Positions 23,761-32,384 of a DNA stretch of 64,000 nt are shown in pieces. Source of the stretch: Methylovirgula sp. HY1 (GTDB lineage: Bacteria; Pseudomonadota; Alphaproteobacteria; Rhizobiales; Beijerinckiaceae); contig NZ_CP073764.1 in the NCBI RefSeq assembly GCF_019343105.1, positions 62,001-126,000 of the forward strand, in the 5' to 3' direction. The position numbers and the translations under genes are program-made. The notes below the pieces were generated by a model that worked only from the letters and a program-made list of their open reading frames with translations, had not been told where the DNA came from and made no database searches. The first letter of the stretch is position 1, and every line of letters begins with the position of its first letter.

Positions 23761-25713
23761 ATGGCGATGACTGAAGCGATTGAAAAGCACACTTTTCGCC
23801 GTTTCAAGAGTGGCGAGTCCATGTGGGACAAGGCCGATCTGACGCAGAAGATCTTCCAGGCCGATCATTCCTATAAATGTCCGACCTATGTGCATCGTAC
23901 CGCGCCCTGCCAGGGCAGCTGTCCGTCGGGGCACGACATTCGCGGCTGGCTCGCCATCGCGCGCGGCATGGACAAGCCGCCGTCCCAGATGAAGTGGCAG
24001 GAATATGCGTTTGAACGCATGGTCCAGGCCAATCCCTTTCCGGCGATCATGGGGCGCGTGTGCCCGGCGCCTTGCGAAGATGGATGCAACCGCAACGAAG
24101 TCGATGATTTCGTCGGCATCAACGCGGTCGAGCAATATGTCGGTGACTGGGCGATCGAAAACAAAGTCACCCTGCCGGAGCCGCCAGCGCTCAATGGCAA
24201 GCGCGTCGCGGTGATCGGCGGCGGCCCCGCCGGGCTTGCCGCAGCCTATTTCCTGCGCCTTAAAGGCCATGCCATCGTGCTGTTCGACGCGCATGAGAAG
24301 CTCGGCGGAATGATGCGTTTTGGCATTCCAGGCTATCGGACGCCACGCGAAGTGCTCGATGCGGAGATCGAGCGCATTCTCGCACTCGGCGATATCGAAG
24401 TGCGACTGAACACGCGGGTCGGAACCGACATTGAACTCGACGCTCTCAATCGCGAATTCGACGCAGTGTTCTGGGCACTTGGCGCGCAGAAGGGTAGACC
24501 TTTGCCCGTGCCAAACGCGGATGCAGTAAACTGCATCACGGGCGTGGAGTTCTTGGACGCTTTCAATCGAGGATGGGTATTCTCGACCGCAAAACGCATT
24601 GTCGTCGTCGGTGGCGGCGATACATCGATCGACGTCGCCTCCGTCGCGCGGCGTCTCGGCCATATCGATGCCGCGCATGCGCATGATGCGCCGTTGCCGA
24701 CGGGCTTTGGCCACACAGCGAAGGATGTCGCGGGTGCCCTGCACCGCGAGGGCGTCAACGTGGTTTTGACGACCCTTTTTCCGGTCGAGAAGATGACTGC
24801 GGCGGAACGTGAGCGTGAAGACGCCAAACGGGAAGGCATCGAGATCAAGGGCGGCGTGATGCCCTTGGAGGTCTTGACAGATGCCGACGGACGCGCGCGG
24901 GCATTGCGTATGTGCCAATGCACGATGAAGGGTGCGGTCCCACAGCCGATCGAGGGTACCGAATTCGAAATCGAATGCGACATGATCGTTTCGGCGATCG
25001 GTCAGATGGCGGATCTCGCCGATGGGCTGGAGCGCCTCGACAGTGGTCGCAGCCTGATCGCCATCGACGGAGTTTACAAGGTCCGCGGCATGGATAAGCA
25101 TTTTGCCGGCGGCGACGTTGTGCGGCCCCATCTGCTGACGACCGCCATTGGTCATGGCCGGATCGCGGCCGAGACGATCGAGCATTTCCTCGGCGGCGTG
25201 CCCGACGACAAGCGCCCGAAGGTCGATGTCCACCAGTTCAACCTGCTTGAAGAACTGCATGCCCGCCATCTCGATCCGCAGCCCTATGACCATACGCAGA
25301 TACGCGGCACGTCGGACGAAAAATTTGCCATTCACAATTATGAGGACCGCGGCGCGACGCAGATCATTCCGCATGACGATCTTTTCAAGGGCCAATTCCC
25401 TTATGTTCCGCGCAGCAAGCGCCAGGAGCGGCATGTCGAAGCGGATCAGGTCCTCGGCGATTTCGGCGAGCGCATCGTTCCCCTGACCGAAGAGCAGGCG
25501 AGGAAAGAAGGCGATCGCTGCATGAGCTGCGGCATGTGCTTCGAATGCGATAACTGCGTGATCTATTGTCCGCAGACCGCGGTTCTGCGCGTGCCAAAGA
25601 AAGAACGCGCGGTCGGCCGCTATGTCTATACCGACTACACTAAATGCATTGGCTGCCACATCTGCATGGATGTCTGCCCGACGGGCTATATTCAGATGGG
25701 CCTTGGGGAGTAG
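23761..25713 (+). CDS. dsrL: DsrL, NAD(P)-linked Fe-S flavoprotein
   Basis: 650 residues, GltD-like. N-terminal cysteines (CPTYVHRTAPCQGSCPSGHD) and CPAPCEDGC for clusters, FAD-binding GGGPAGLAAAY near residue 155, NAD(P)-binding VVVGGGDTSIDVA near 280, and a C-terminal ferredoxin domain with CMSCGMCFECDNC and CIGCHICMDVCP. DsrL takes electrons from DsrAB and reduces NAD(P)+, and is essential for sulfur oxidation in Allochromatium. The C-terminal Fe-S domain is the form found in DsrL of sulfur oxidisers. GGAG before ATG 23761. Confidence 0.97.
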   Translation: MAMTEAIEKHTFRRFKSGESMWDKADLTQKIFQADHSYKCPTYVHRTAPCQGSCPSGHDIRGWLAIARGMDKPPSQMKWQEYAFERMVQANPFPAIMGRVCPAPCEDGCNRNEVDDFVGINAVEQYVGDWAIENKVTLPEPPALNGKRVAVIGGGPAGLAAAYFLRLKGHAIVLFDAHEKLGGMMRFGIPGYRTPREVLDAEIERILALGDIEVRLNTRVGTDIELDALNREFDAVFWALGAQKGRPLPVPNADAVNCITGVEFLDAFNRGWVFSTAKRIVVVGGGDTSIDVASVARRLGHIDAAHAHDAPLPTGFGHTAKDVAGALHREGVNVVLTTLFPVEKMTAAEREREDAKREGIEIKGGVMPLEVLTDADGRARALRMCQCTMKGAVPQPIEGTEFEIECDMIVSAIGQMADLADGLERLDSGRSLIAIDGVYKVRGMDKHFAGGDVVRPHLLTTAIGHGRIAAETIEHFLGGVPDDKRPKVDVHQFNLLEELHARHLDPQPYDHTQIRGTSDEKFAIHNYEDRGATQIIPHDDLFKGQFPYVPRSKRQERHVEADQVLGDFGERIVPLTEEQARKEGDRCMSCGMCFECDNCVIYCPQTAVLRVPKKERAVGRYVYTDYTKCIGCHICMDVCPTGYIQMGLGE

Positions 25714-25718
25714 GCGGC

Positions 25719-26219
25719 ATGTCGCATGCCTTACTCAAAGTGCTTGGCGTGGCGCTGTTGATTTCCGGATCAGCAGCGGCCGCGATGCGGGCCGTCGCGA
25801 AAAATGACGATCAGCCGCAAGCGCTTTTGCCGCATCCCGCGAAAGGCAAGGGCAAGCATTGCGTCGCGCCGACCGCCTTTATGCGCCGCTACCATATGAA
25901 CATGCTTTTTCACCATCGGTACCAGGTCGTGCATCGCGGTATTCGCACGGCGCAATATGATCTGACGCGTTGCATTTCGTGCCACGCTGTCCGGGGTGCC
26001 GACGGCAAGCCGGTCACTTATGCCGATCCCAAACATTTCTGTCGCTCATGCCACGACTATGCGGCGGTCAAGGTGGATTGCTTCGAATGTCACGCCTCGG
26101 TTCCGGGCGCGCCCGAAAAGTCGTCAAGCGTTATCGGACCAAACAAATTCGCCGCCAAAGGCACTGACGCCAAGGAGGTGGCGGCTTTGGCAAAATATCT
26201 CGGGGATACCAAGCGATGA
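25719..26219 (+). CDS. dsrJ: DsrJ, periplasmic triheme cytochrome c
   Basis: 166 residues with an N-terminal membrane anchor (LLKVLGVALLISGSAAAA) and three haem motifs: CISCH, CRSCH and CFECH. It is the periplasmic electron-transfer subunit of DsrMKJOP. ATG 25719 starts five bases after dsrL ends and gives the anchor its proper position. The stop overlaps the dsrO start (ATGA), so dsrJ and dsrO are translationally coupled. Confidence 0.96.
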   Translation: MSHALLKVLGVALLISGSAAAAMRAVAKNDDQPQALLPHPAKGKGKHCVAPTAFMRRYHMNMLFHHRYQVVHRGIRTAQYDLTRCISCHAVRGADGKPVTYADPKHFCRSCHDYAAVKVDCFECHASVPGAPEKSSSVIGPNKFAAKGTDAKEVAALAKYLGDTKR

Positions 26220-26980
26220 GCCGCAGCTTTGATCCGATGGCGCATGAGGCTGATCGCCGAAGCATTCTCAAAGGTGCCGGGGGCTTTTTAGCGACGCTGC
26301 TAGCGCCGGGCGTGACACTTTACGCATTCGGGCCGAACCAGGCCGCGGCGCGCGCGCCAGACCAGCCGGCGTCGCCCTTGAAACGTTGGGGAATGTTGAT
26401 CGACCTGAACAAATGTCCGACCGGATGCGATCTCTGCGTGACTGCTTGCAAAGAGGAGAACGGCTGGAAATCGACGGGTCATCCGGAAAGCGATGTGCAA
26501 TGGATTCGTAAGGTCACGCTGCATGATCCAAAAAGCGGCACGACCCGTGAATCGCCGGTGATGTGTCAGCATTGCGCAAGTCCGCCTTGCGTCGACGTCT
26601 GCCCAACCGGCGCGTCCTTTAAGCGTGCCGATGGCATCGTGCTCGTCGATAAGCATATCTGCATCGGCTGTCGCTACTGCATGATGGCATGCCCGTATAA
26701 GGCGCGATCCTTCGTGCATGAGCCGGTTGATGACCAAAAGCCCGACGTTCCGCGCGGCCAAGGCACGGTCGAAGGCTGCACGCTCTGTGTTCACCGTATC
26801 GATACGGGGCGCATTCCCGCCTGCGTCGAGACCTGCGGCGTCAAGGGCGGCGGAGCGATGATGTTTGGCGATCTCAACGATCCGCAAAGCGACATTGCCA
26901 AGGCCATCGCAAGCATAGCAACAGTTCAGATCAGGGCCGACCTCGGGCTTGATTTGGGTGTGCGTTATCAAAATATGTAG
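26216..26980 (+). CDS. dsrO: DsrO, periplasmic ferredoxin-like subunit
   Basis: 254 residues. Twin-arginine signal (DRRSILKGAGGF). Four cysteine groups for [4Fe-4S] clusters: CPTGCDLCVTAC, CQHCASPPCVDVC, CIGCRYCMMAC, and CTLC with the late ACVETC. Exported via Tat and bound to DsrP. ATGA overlap with dsrJ. Confidence 0.96.
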   Translation: MSRSFDPMAHEADRRSILKGAGGFLATLLAPGVTLYAFGPNQAAARAPDQPASPLKRWGMLIDLNKCPTGCDLCVTACKEENGWKSTGHPESDVQWIRKVTLHDPKSGTTRESPVMCQHCASPPCVDVCPTGASFKRADGIVLVDKHICIGCRYCMMACPYKARSFVHEPVDDQKPDVPRGQGTVEGCTLCVHRIDTGRIPACVETCGVKGGGAMMFGDLNDPQSDIAKAIASIATVQIRADLGLDLGVRYQNM

Positions 26981-27000
26981 TGGTTGGATAAGAGGCGCAG

Positions 27001-28218
27001 ATGGCGAGGCTGACATTCCAAAGACTCGATAGGTTCAGCCCGTCATTTTGGGCGCTTATCGGGCTGAATGTTGTGATGGTGGCGCTTGGACTCAGCGCCG
27101 CTTTATATATGGAAAGCCGCGGTCATATCGTGACCGGCATGAGCAATCAGATTGTCTGGGGCCTCCCGCATGTTTTCGCGGTATTCCTAATTGTTTCGGC
27201 GTCGGGCGCGCTCAATATCGCGTCGATATCGTCGGTGTTCAATCGTCCGGCCTATAAGCCTTATGCGCGGCTTTCTGGCATTCTCGCGATTGCTCTGCTG
27301 GTCGGCGGCCTCACCATTCTAGTGCTCGATCTCGGTCGTCCGGACCGTCTGATCGTCGCGATGACGACCTATAATTTCAAATCGATATTTGCCTGGAACA
27401 TTTATCTTTATTCCGGCTTCGTCGTGGTCGTCGGCGCCTATCTTTTCGCAATGATGGACCGCCGGGTCTCGCAATCCAAGACAACCGGCAAGGTCATGGG
27501 GATGACCGCCTTCGTGTGGCGCTTGATCCTGACCACGGGCACAGGCTCGATCTTTGGCTTCCTCGTCGCCCGCGAAGCCTATAACAGCGCGGTCATGGCA
27601 CCGCTCTTCATTGCAGCTTCCTTCCTTTACGGGCTCGCGTTCACAGTTCTCGTGCTCGTTTTGACCTCGCGCGAGACGACCGAAGATCTGATGACTGAAG
27701 AGATGCTCGGCAAGTTCAGAGCGCTGTTGATAATCTTTTCTCTGGCCTTGCTCTATTTCACCGCCCTTTTTCATTTAACAAAGCTCTACGCCACCAAATT
27801 TCATGGCGTCGAAGCCTTCCTGCTTCTTAAAGGGGGACTCTATCCGCTCGTATTCTGGCTCGGTCAGATTGTGATCGGTTCTATTCTGCCCATTCTGCTG
27901 CTGGTCTTCAGGGGGGCGGGGGTCGATGGCCGCCGGACGATTACGATTGCGTCTGGCCTGTTCCTCATCGGCGGGCTGGCGCAGATGTATGTCATCATCA
28001 TCGGCGGTCAGGCCTATCCGTTGAATCTGTTTCCCGGAATGGTGGTGTCGAGTTCGTTCTTCGATGGGCAGATTGGCCATTATTGGCCGTCGCTGCCTGA
28101 GCTCTTGCTTGGGGCGGGTGGGTTTTCGTTCTCGATGCTGATTGTGGTGCTCGCTTTGCGGCTGATGCCGTTCCTTCCTCGTTTTTATCGCCAAGAGCCG
28201 GAGGAAATGACTCAATGA
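27001..28218 (+). CDS. dsrP: DsrP, NrfD-like integral membrane subunit
   Basis: 405 residues with about ten membrane helices and no cofactor motifs, as expected for NrfD/PsrC-type quinone-interacting proteins. Segments include FWALIGLNVVMVALGLSAAL, VFAVFLIVSASGALNIASI and LPVLLLVF-like helices through the C-terminus. It works with DsrO and DsrJ to exchange electrons with quinones. Its stop overlaps the next gene by four bases (ATGA), so the TrpD2-like gene is coupled to it. Confidence 0.95.
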   Translation: MARLTFQRLDRFSPSFWALIGLNVVMVALGLSAALYMESRGHIVTGMSNQIVWGLPHVFAVFLIVSASGALNIASISSVFNRPAYKPYARLSGILAIALLVGGLTILVLDLGRPDRLIVAMTTYNFKSIFAWNIYLYSGFVVVVGAYLFAMMDRRVSQSKTTGKVMGMTAFVWRLILTTGTGSIFGFLVAREAYNSAVMAPLFIAASFLYGLAFTVLVLVLTSRETTEDLMTEEMLGKFRALLIIFSLALLYFTALFHLTKLYATKFHGVEAFLLLKGGLYPLVFWLGQIVIGSILPILLLVFRGAGVDGRRTITIASGLFLIGGLAQMYVIIIGGQAYPLNLFPGMVVSSSFFDGQIGHYWPSLPELLLGAGGFSFSMLIVVLALRLMPFLPRFYRQEPEEMTQ

Positions 28219-29219
28219 CCGAGCCACATCCGTTCGCACGCTTTATTAAGATTCTCGGCCGCGGCAAGACGCTGACACGCTCCTTGACGATCGAAGAGGC
28301 CGAAGAGGCCATGGGGATGATTGTCGCCGGCGAGGTTCTGCCGGAACAAATCGGCGCGTTTCTCATGCTGCTTCGTATCAAGGAAGAAAGCGGCGAGGAA
28401 ATCGCTGGATTTGTCCGCGCGGTTCGGGCGTCGATGAAGCGTCCATCATCGCTGCCGGTGGTCGATGTCGATTGGTCGTCTTATGCGGGAAAGCGGCGGC
28501 AGCTTCCATGGTTCATTCTGGTGACGCAAATTCTCGCACGTAACGGTTGGCGTGTTTTTATGCACGGAACCGAAGGCCATACCGCGGGGCGGCTCTATAC
28601 ACGCGAGGCTCTAGCGCGCATTGGCTTTCCTGTCGCCGGCGGTTTCAGCGAGGCCGCGGCGCATATCGCGGAACGAAATTTTGCCTATCTGCCGCTCGAA
28701 CACATAAGCCCAAAGCTGGCGGAACTCATCGAATTGCGGCCGATTCTCGGTTTGCGCTCGCCGGTGCATACGTTGGCGCGGATGATCAATCCTTTCGACG
28801 CGCCCTGTGCGATGCAGGCTGTGTTCCACCCAGGCTATATGAAAATTCATCGCGACGCGGCTTTGCTCCTTGGTATGAAACGAATGTCGGTGTTTCGCGG
28901 TGAGGGCGGCGAAATTGAGCGGCGCCCGAACAAATCTTGTGACGTCATGACAATAATGGACGGAACATTGATTGAGGATCGCTGGCCTGCGATTTTGTCG
29001 GATCCGCGGCTGACGCAAGACGAAAGCATGGATCTCGATCGGATGGAGGCGCTGTGGCGCGGCGAAGTCACCGATGATTATGCCGTCGCCGCGGTCACCG
29101 GGACGCTCGCAATCGCGCTCAAGACGATGGGCATCGACGGCGATTGTGAAAGTGCCCAAAAACATGCCGAATATTTATGGAGCCAACGTGACAGGAGCCG
29201 CCTCGCGGCGGTTGCGTGA
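28215..29219 (+). CDS. TrpD2/YbiB-like glycosyltransferase-3-family protein in dsr operon
   Basis: 334 residues resembling anthranilate phosphoribosyltransferase fold proteins (glycosyl transferase family 3). The small helical domain is EEAEEAMGMIVAGEVLPEQIGAFLMLLRIK. The usual phosphoribosyl motif GTGGD is absent; the matching position reads VDVDWSSYAGKRRQLPW, which argues against TrpD activity and for the TrpD2/YbiB group, reported to bind nucleic acid. Further family motifs: LRPILGLRSPVHTLARMINP and FHPGYMKIHRDAA. ATGA overlap with dsrP and a 32-base overlap with dsrN place it firmly in the operon. Its sulfur-related role is not known. Confidence 0.88.
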   Translation: MTEPHPFARFIKILGRGKTLTRSLTIEEAEEAMGMIVAGEVLPEQIGAFLMLLRIKEESGEEIAGFVRAVRASMKRPSSLPVVDVDWSSYAGKRRQLPWFILVTQILARNGWRVFMHGTEGHTAGRLYTREALARIGFPVAGGFSEAAAHIAERNFAYLPLEHISPKLAELIELRPILGLRSPVHTLARMINPFDAPCAMQAVFHPGYMKIHRDAALLLGMKRMSVFRGEGGEIERRPNKSCDVMTIMDGTLIEDRWPAILSDPRLTQDESMDLDRMEALWRGEVTDDYAVAAVTGTLAIALKTMGIDGDCESAQKHAEYLWSQRDRSRLAAVA

Positions 29220-30633
29220 GCGCATGGGACGGCTGTTTCTTTCGGCGATCCACAAATCCTCCGGAAAGACGACAGTCTCGCTCGGCCTCGCGGCTGCGCT
29301 CACCGCACGCGGGCTTGCGGTCCAGACCTTCAAGAAAGGCCCGGACTATATCGATCCGATGTGGCTCGAACGGGCGAGCGGGCGACCTTGCTATAATCTC
29401 GATTTTAACACCCAAAGCGAAGCCGAGATAGTCGCCGCGTTTCGTCGTTGCGCGCAAGGCAAGGATGTGACGCTGATCGAGGGCAATAAGGGATTGCATG
29501 ACGGAATGGACCCACGCGGCAGCGATTCGAGCGCTGCTCTCGCCAAGCTGCTCGGCGCGCCGGTCGTTCTGATCGTCGATGTCATTGGGATGATGCGCGG
29601 CATCGCGCCTTTGGTCCTCGGCTATGCAACGTTCGATCCGGGTGTGCGCCTCGGCGGCGTGATCTTGAACAAGATCGGTTTGCCGAGGCAGGAGAGCAAG
29701 CTTCGCCAGGCGCTCGAAAACTATACGGATATTCCGGTTCTCGGCGCCATCGGTCGCGATGAAGACTTGAGCGTCAACGAGCGGCATTTAGGCTTGACGC
29801 CGCCGAACGAGACGGCGGATCTGAGAGCAACCGTCAACCGCATCGGCGATGTGGTGGCGCGGGGGGTGGATGTCGATCGTTTGATCGAGATCGCGGCATC
29901 CGCCGGTCACGTCGATGCTCCCGAGCCGATCAAGCCCGTCGGCGTCGCCGACCTGCGCATTGCCGTCGCGCGAGATGCCGCCTTCGGATTCTATTACGCG
30001 GACGATTTTCTGGCGCTCGAGCGCGCGGGTGCACAACTCATCTTTTTTGACGCTGTGAGAGATGAGAAGTTGCCGGCCGCCGACGCCCTTTTTATTGGCG
30101 GCGGGTTCCCCGAAACACAGGCTGCGGCTTTGGCCGCGAACACGTCCTTACGAGGGCAGGTGAGGGAGGCGATCGCGGGGGGGCTTCCGACTTATGCCGA
30201 ATGCGGCGGCCTGATGTATCTCACGCGATCGATCCATTGGCGTGGCGAGACGCATGAGATGGTTGGCGTCATTCCGGCCGACACGGTGGTGCGGGATCGG
30301 CCGCAGGGTCGCGGGCTCGTGCTTTTGGAAGAGACGGGCGAAGGTCCTTGGCCAAATCGGTCAGAGACGGCTCCGATCGCGGCACATGAATTCCATCATG
30401 CCGCCTTGGAGAATGTCGATCCAAACTGCCGCTTCGCCTATCGCATGCGCCGCGGCTTCGGCGTCGATGGAAAGAGCGACGGAATCGTCATCGGCAATAT
30501 GCTCGCGAGCTTCAGCCATTTGCGCGACACATCCAGGCATCATTGGGCTGATCGTTTCGTGAGCTTCATTCGGGAGAGGCGCGTCGGCGCTCCTAAAGAC
30601 CCGCCAATAAGCCGCTTGATCGCGGCGGAATAA
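29188..30633 (+). CDS. dsrN: DsrN, siroheme amidase (CobB/CbiA-like)
   Basis: 481 residues, glutamine-dependent cobyrinate a,c-diamide synthase family. ATP-binding HKSSGKTTVSLGLA, GPDYIDPMW, the second motif IEGNKGLHDG, and the class I amidotransferase part with catalytic Cys in YAECGGLMYL and a late HEFHHA. In dsr loci it amidates siroheme to the siroamide used by DsrAB. Start choice: GTG 29188 with GGAG six bases before; ATG 29164 and ATG 29224 are also in frame, and the family core begins at the last. It overlaps the TrpD2-like gene. Confidence 0.93.
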   Translation: MTGAASRRLRERMGRLFLSAIHKSSGKTTVSLGLAAALTARGLAVQTFKKGPDYIDPMWLERASGRPCYNLDFNTQSEAEIVAAFRRCAQGKDVTLIEGNKGLHDGMDPRGSDSSAALAKLLGAPVVLIVDVIGMMRGIAPLVLGYATFDPGVRLGGVILNKIGLPRQESKLRQALENYTDIPVLGAIGRDEDLSVNERHLGLTPPNETADLRATVNRIGDVVARGVDVDRLIEIAASAGHVDAPEPIKPVGVADLRIAVARDAAFGFYYADDFLALERAGAQLIFFDAVRDEKLPAADALFIGGGFPETQAAALAANTSLRGQVREAIAGGLPTYAECGGLMYLTRSIHWRGETHEMVGVIPADTVVRDRPQGRGLVLLEETGEGPWPNRSETAPIAAHEFHHAALENVDPNCRFAYRMRRGFGVDGKSDGIVIGNMLASFSHLRDTSRHHWADRFVSFIRERRVGAPKDPPISRLIAAE

Positions 30634-30648
30634 GAATGGGGACCTATC

Positions 30649-30834
30649 ATGGAATACCGGCGCTATTTCGAAGACGTGATCGGCAAGCTGAAGGCCGAAC
30701 GCCGCTGTCGTGTTTTCGCCGGACTGGGCGCCGAGGCACGGCCTATCCTTTTTGCGGCGTCAAAGGACGTCGCGGTGCCGCATGGCGATGCGGCGCGCTG
30801 CACCTATCCCGACTTGAAGCGGGCAGCCGAGTGA
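30649..30834 (+). CDS. Mini-protein resembling the N-terminus of 5-aminolevulinate synthase
   Basis: 61 residues. The first half, MEYRRYFEDVIGKLKAERRC then RVFAGL, follows the alphaproteobacterial HemA (5-aminolevulinate synthase) start pattern (Met-Asp-Tyr, then FF, then LxAERRYRVFADL). After that it diverges and ends at a normal stop; there is no PLP domain. ATG 30649 has GGGGACCT upstream. It lies 15 bases after dsrN and 44 before cysG, between two siroheme genes. It could be a remnant or a small tetrapyrrole-pathway accessory. The likeness is from pattern memory and is moderate. Confidence 0.6.
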   Translation: MEYRRYFEDVIGKLKAERRCRVFAGLGAEARPILFAASKDVAVPHGDAARCTYPDLKRAAE

Positions 30835-30878
30835 GCGCGATGCAAGCCCCGAACTTTGCAAGGCCAGGATAGGATTCG

Positions 30879-32384
30879 ATGGACCACCTGCCGATCTTTC
30901 TGGACGTCAAGGACAAGTGGGTCGCGGTCATTGGCGGCGGTGTTGCCGCCGCGCGCAAGGCCGAGATGCTCTTGCGCGCCGGTGCACAGGTGACCGCTTT
31001 CGCGCCCGTGCTCGATGAAGAATTTTTCGAACTGCGGGATCATCCCGCATTCGAATACGTCGCCAATGAGCCGAAGCAACGCGAACTCCGCAGTTTCTTC
31101 CTGTGCTTCGTCGCGACGGGAGATAGCCAGCGTGATGAGCACTATCATGGCGTTGCCAAACAGTCCGGCTTGCTGGTCAACGTCGCCGACAATCCGAAGC
31201 TTTGTGACTTTGTCATGCCGTCGATCGTGGACCGGAGCCCGGTCGTGGTCGCCATTTCGACGGCCGGCGCATCGCCGATTCTCGGCCGTATGTTGAAAGC
31301 GCGGATCGAGGCGCTGATTCCCGGCGCTTATGGGCGGCTTGCAAGCTTTGTCGGGCGGTTCCGGGCTGTCGTTTCCGCGAGCGTGCCCACGGCGGAATCG
31401 CGCCGCCGATTTTGGGAGAACGTGCTCGATGGGCCGGTTGCCGAGATGGTGCTGGCCGGCAATGAGCCGACGGCGGTGGCGATGCTCGCTGAAGAAATCG
31501 AACGTGGCGCGCAGGATCGCCCGATCGGCGAGGTCTATCTCGTCGGTGGCGGGCCGGGCGATCCGGACCTCCTGACGTTCCGCGCGCTACGCCTCATGCA
31601 GAGAGCGGATGTCGTGCTTTACGATCGGCTGGTCGATCCCGCCATCGTTGATCTGGCGCGGCGCGACGCCGAGCGGATCTATGTCGGCAAGCGCCGCAAT
31701 GATCATGCCGTGCCGCAAGAAGAGATCAGCGAACTTCTGGTTCGCCTTGCGCTCGAAGGCAAACGCGTGCTGCGGCTGAAGGGAGGCGATCCTTTCATGT
31801 TCGGGCGCGGCGGCGAAGAGATCGAAAAGCTCGTCGCGCACAATATTCCCTTCCAAGTGTGCCCTGGAATTACCGCGGCGGCCGGCTGCTCGGCCTATTC
31901 CGGCATCCCGTTGACGCATCGCGATCATGCGCAATCCTGCGTCTTCGTCACCGGCCATGGCAAGAACGGGCCGATCGAGCGCGACTGGAGCGCGCTGCTG
32001 CATCCTGGCCAGACGGTGGTGATCTATATGGGCTTGGCACAGCTCGAGCGGCTGATGCGGGACTGCATGGCGCAGGGCGTCGACCCGGAGCTGCCGGCGG
32101 CGGTCGTCGACAATGGAACCCGGGCGAATCAGCGTGTCGTGACAGGTACGCTGCGGACCCTCGCGGCGCGGGCACGCGCGGCCCAGTTGCGTGGACCGAC
32201 GATCATCATCATCGGTTCGGTCGTGGCGTTGCGTGATCAGCTCAACTGGTTCGCATCCGAGCGCGACGAGGCCGTCGAACCCAGCGAGAGCGGCTTACGC
32301 TCCGTTGCCGTAGATGTGGAACATCTTGAAACAATTGAAAATGAAGCAGGGAGGGCGGTATGCTCACAAACGATGATGTTCTGA
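30879..32384 (+). CDS. cysG: CysG, siroheme synthase (trifunctional)
   Basis: 501 residues. N-terminal CysG-B/Met8-like domain for precorrin-2 dehydrogenation and ferrochelation (VIGGGVAAARKAEMLLRAGA; VATGDSQRDE), then the uroporphyrinogen-III C-methyltransferase domain (VYLVGGGPGDPDLLTFRALR; GDPFMFGRGGEE; PGITAAAG). It makes siroheme for DsrAB from uroporphyrinogen III. It follows the mini-protein by 44 bases and overlaps the Mrp gene by 25, so it is part of the dsr transcript. The C-terminus has a Glu-rich extra tail of about 40 residues. Confidence 0.96.
   Translation: MDHLPIFLDVKDKWVAVIGGGVAAARKAEMLLRAGAQVTAFAPVLDEEFFELRDHPAFEYVANEPKQRELRSFFLCFVATGDSQRDEHYHGVAKQSGLLVNVADNPKLCDFVMPSIVDRSPVVVAISTAGASPILGRMLKARIEALIPGAYGRLASFVGRFRAVVSASVPTAESRRRFWENVLDGPVAEMVLAGNEPTAVAMLAEEIERGAQDRPIGEVYLVGGGPGDPDLLTFRALRLMQRADVVLYDRLVDPAIVDLARRDAERIYVGKRRNDHAVPQEEISELLVRLALEGKRVLRLKGGDPFMFGRGGEEIEKLVAHNIPFQVCPGITAAAGCSAYSGIPLTHRDHAQSCVFVTGHGKNGPIERDWSALLHPGQTVVIYMGLAQLERLMRDCMAQGVDPELPAAVVDNGTRANQRVVTGTLRTLAARARAAQLRGPTIIIIGSVVALRDQLNWFASERDEAVEPSESGLRSVAVDVEHLETIENEAGRAVCSQTMMF

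Noticed and set aside
23701-25659. A 652-codon open frame antisense to dsrL
   Set aside because: It mirrors the dsrL codon pattern in GC-rich DNA; no family motifs, and dsrL is certain.
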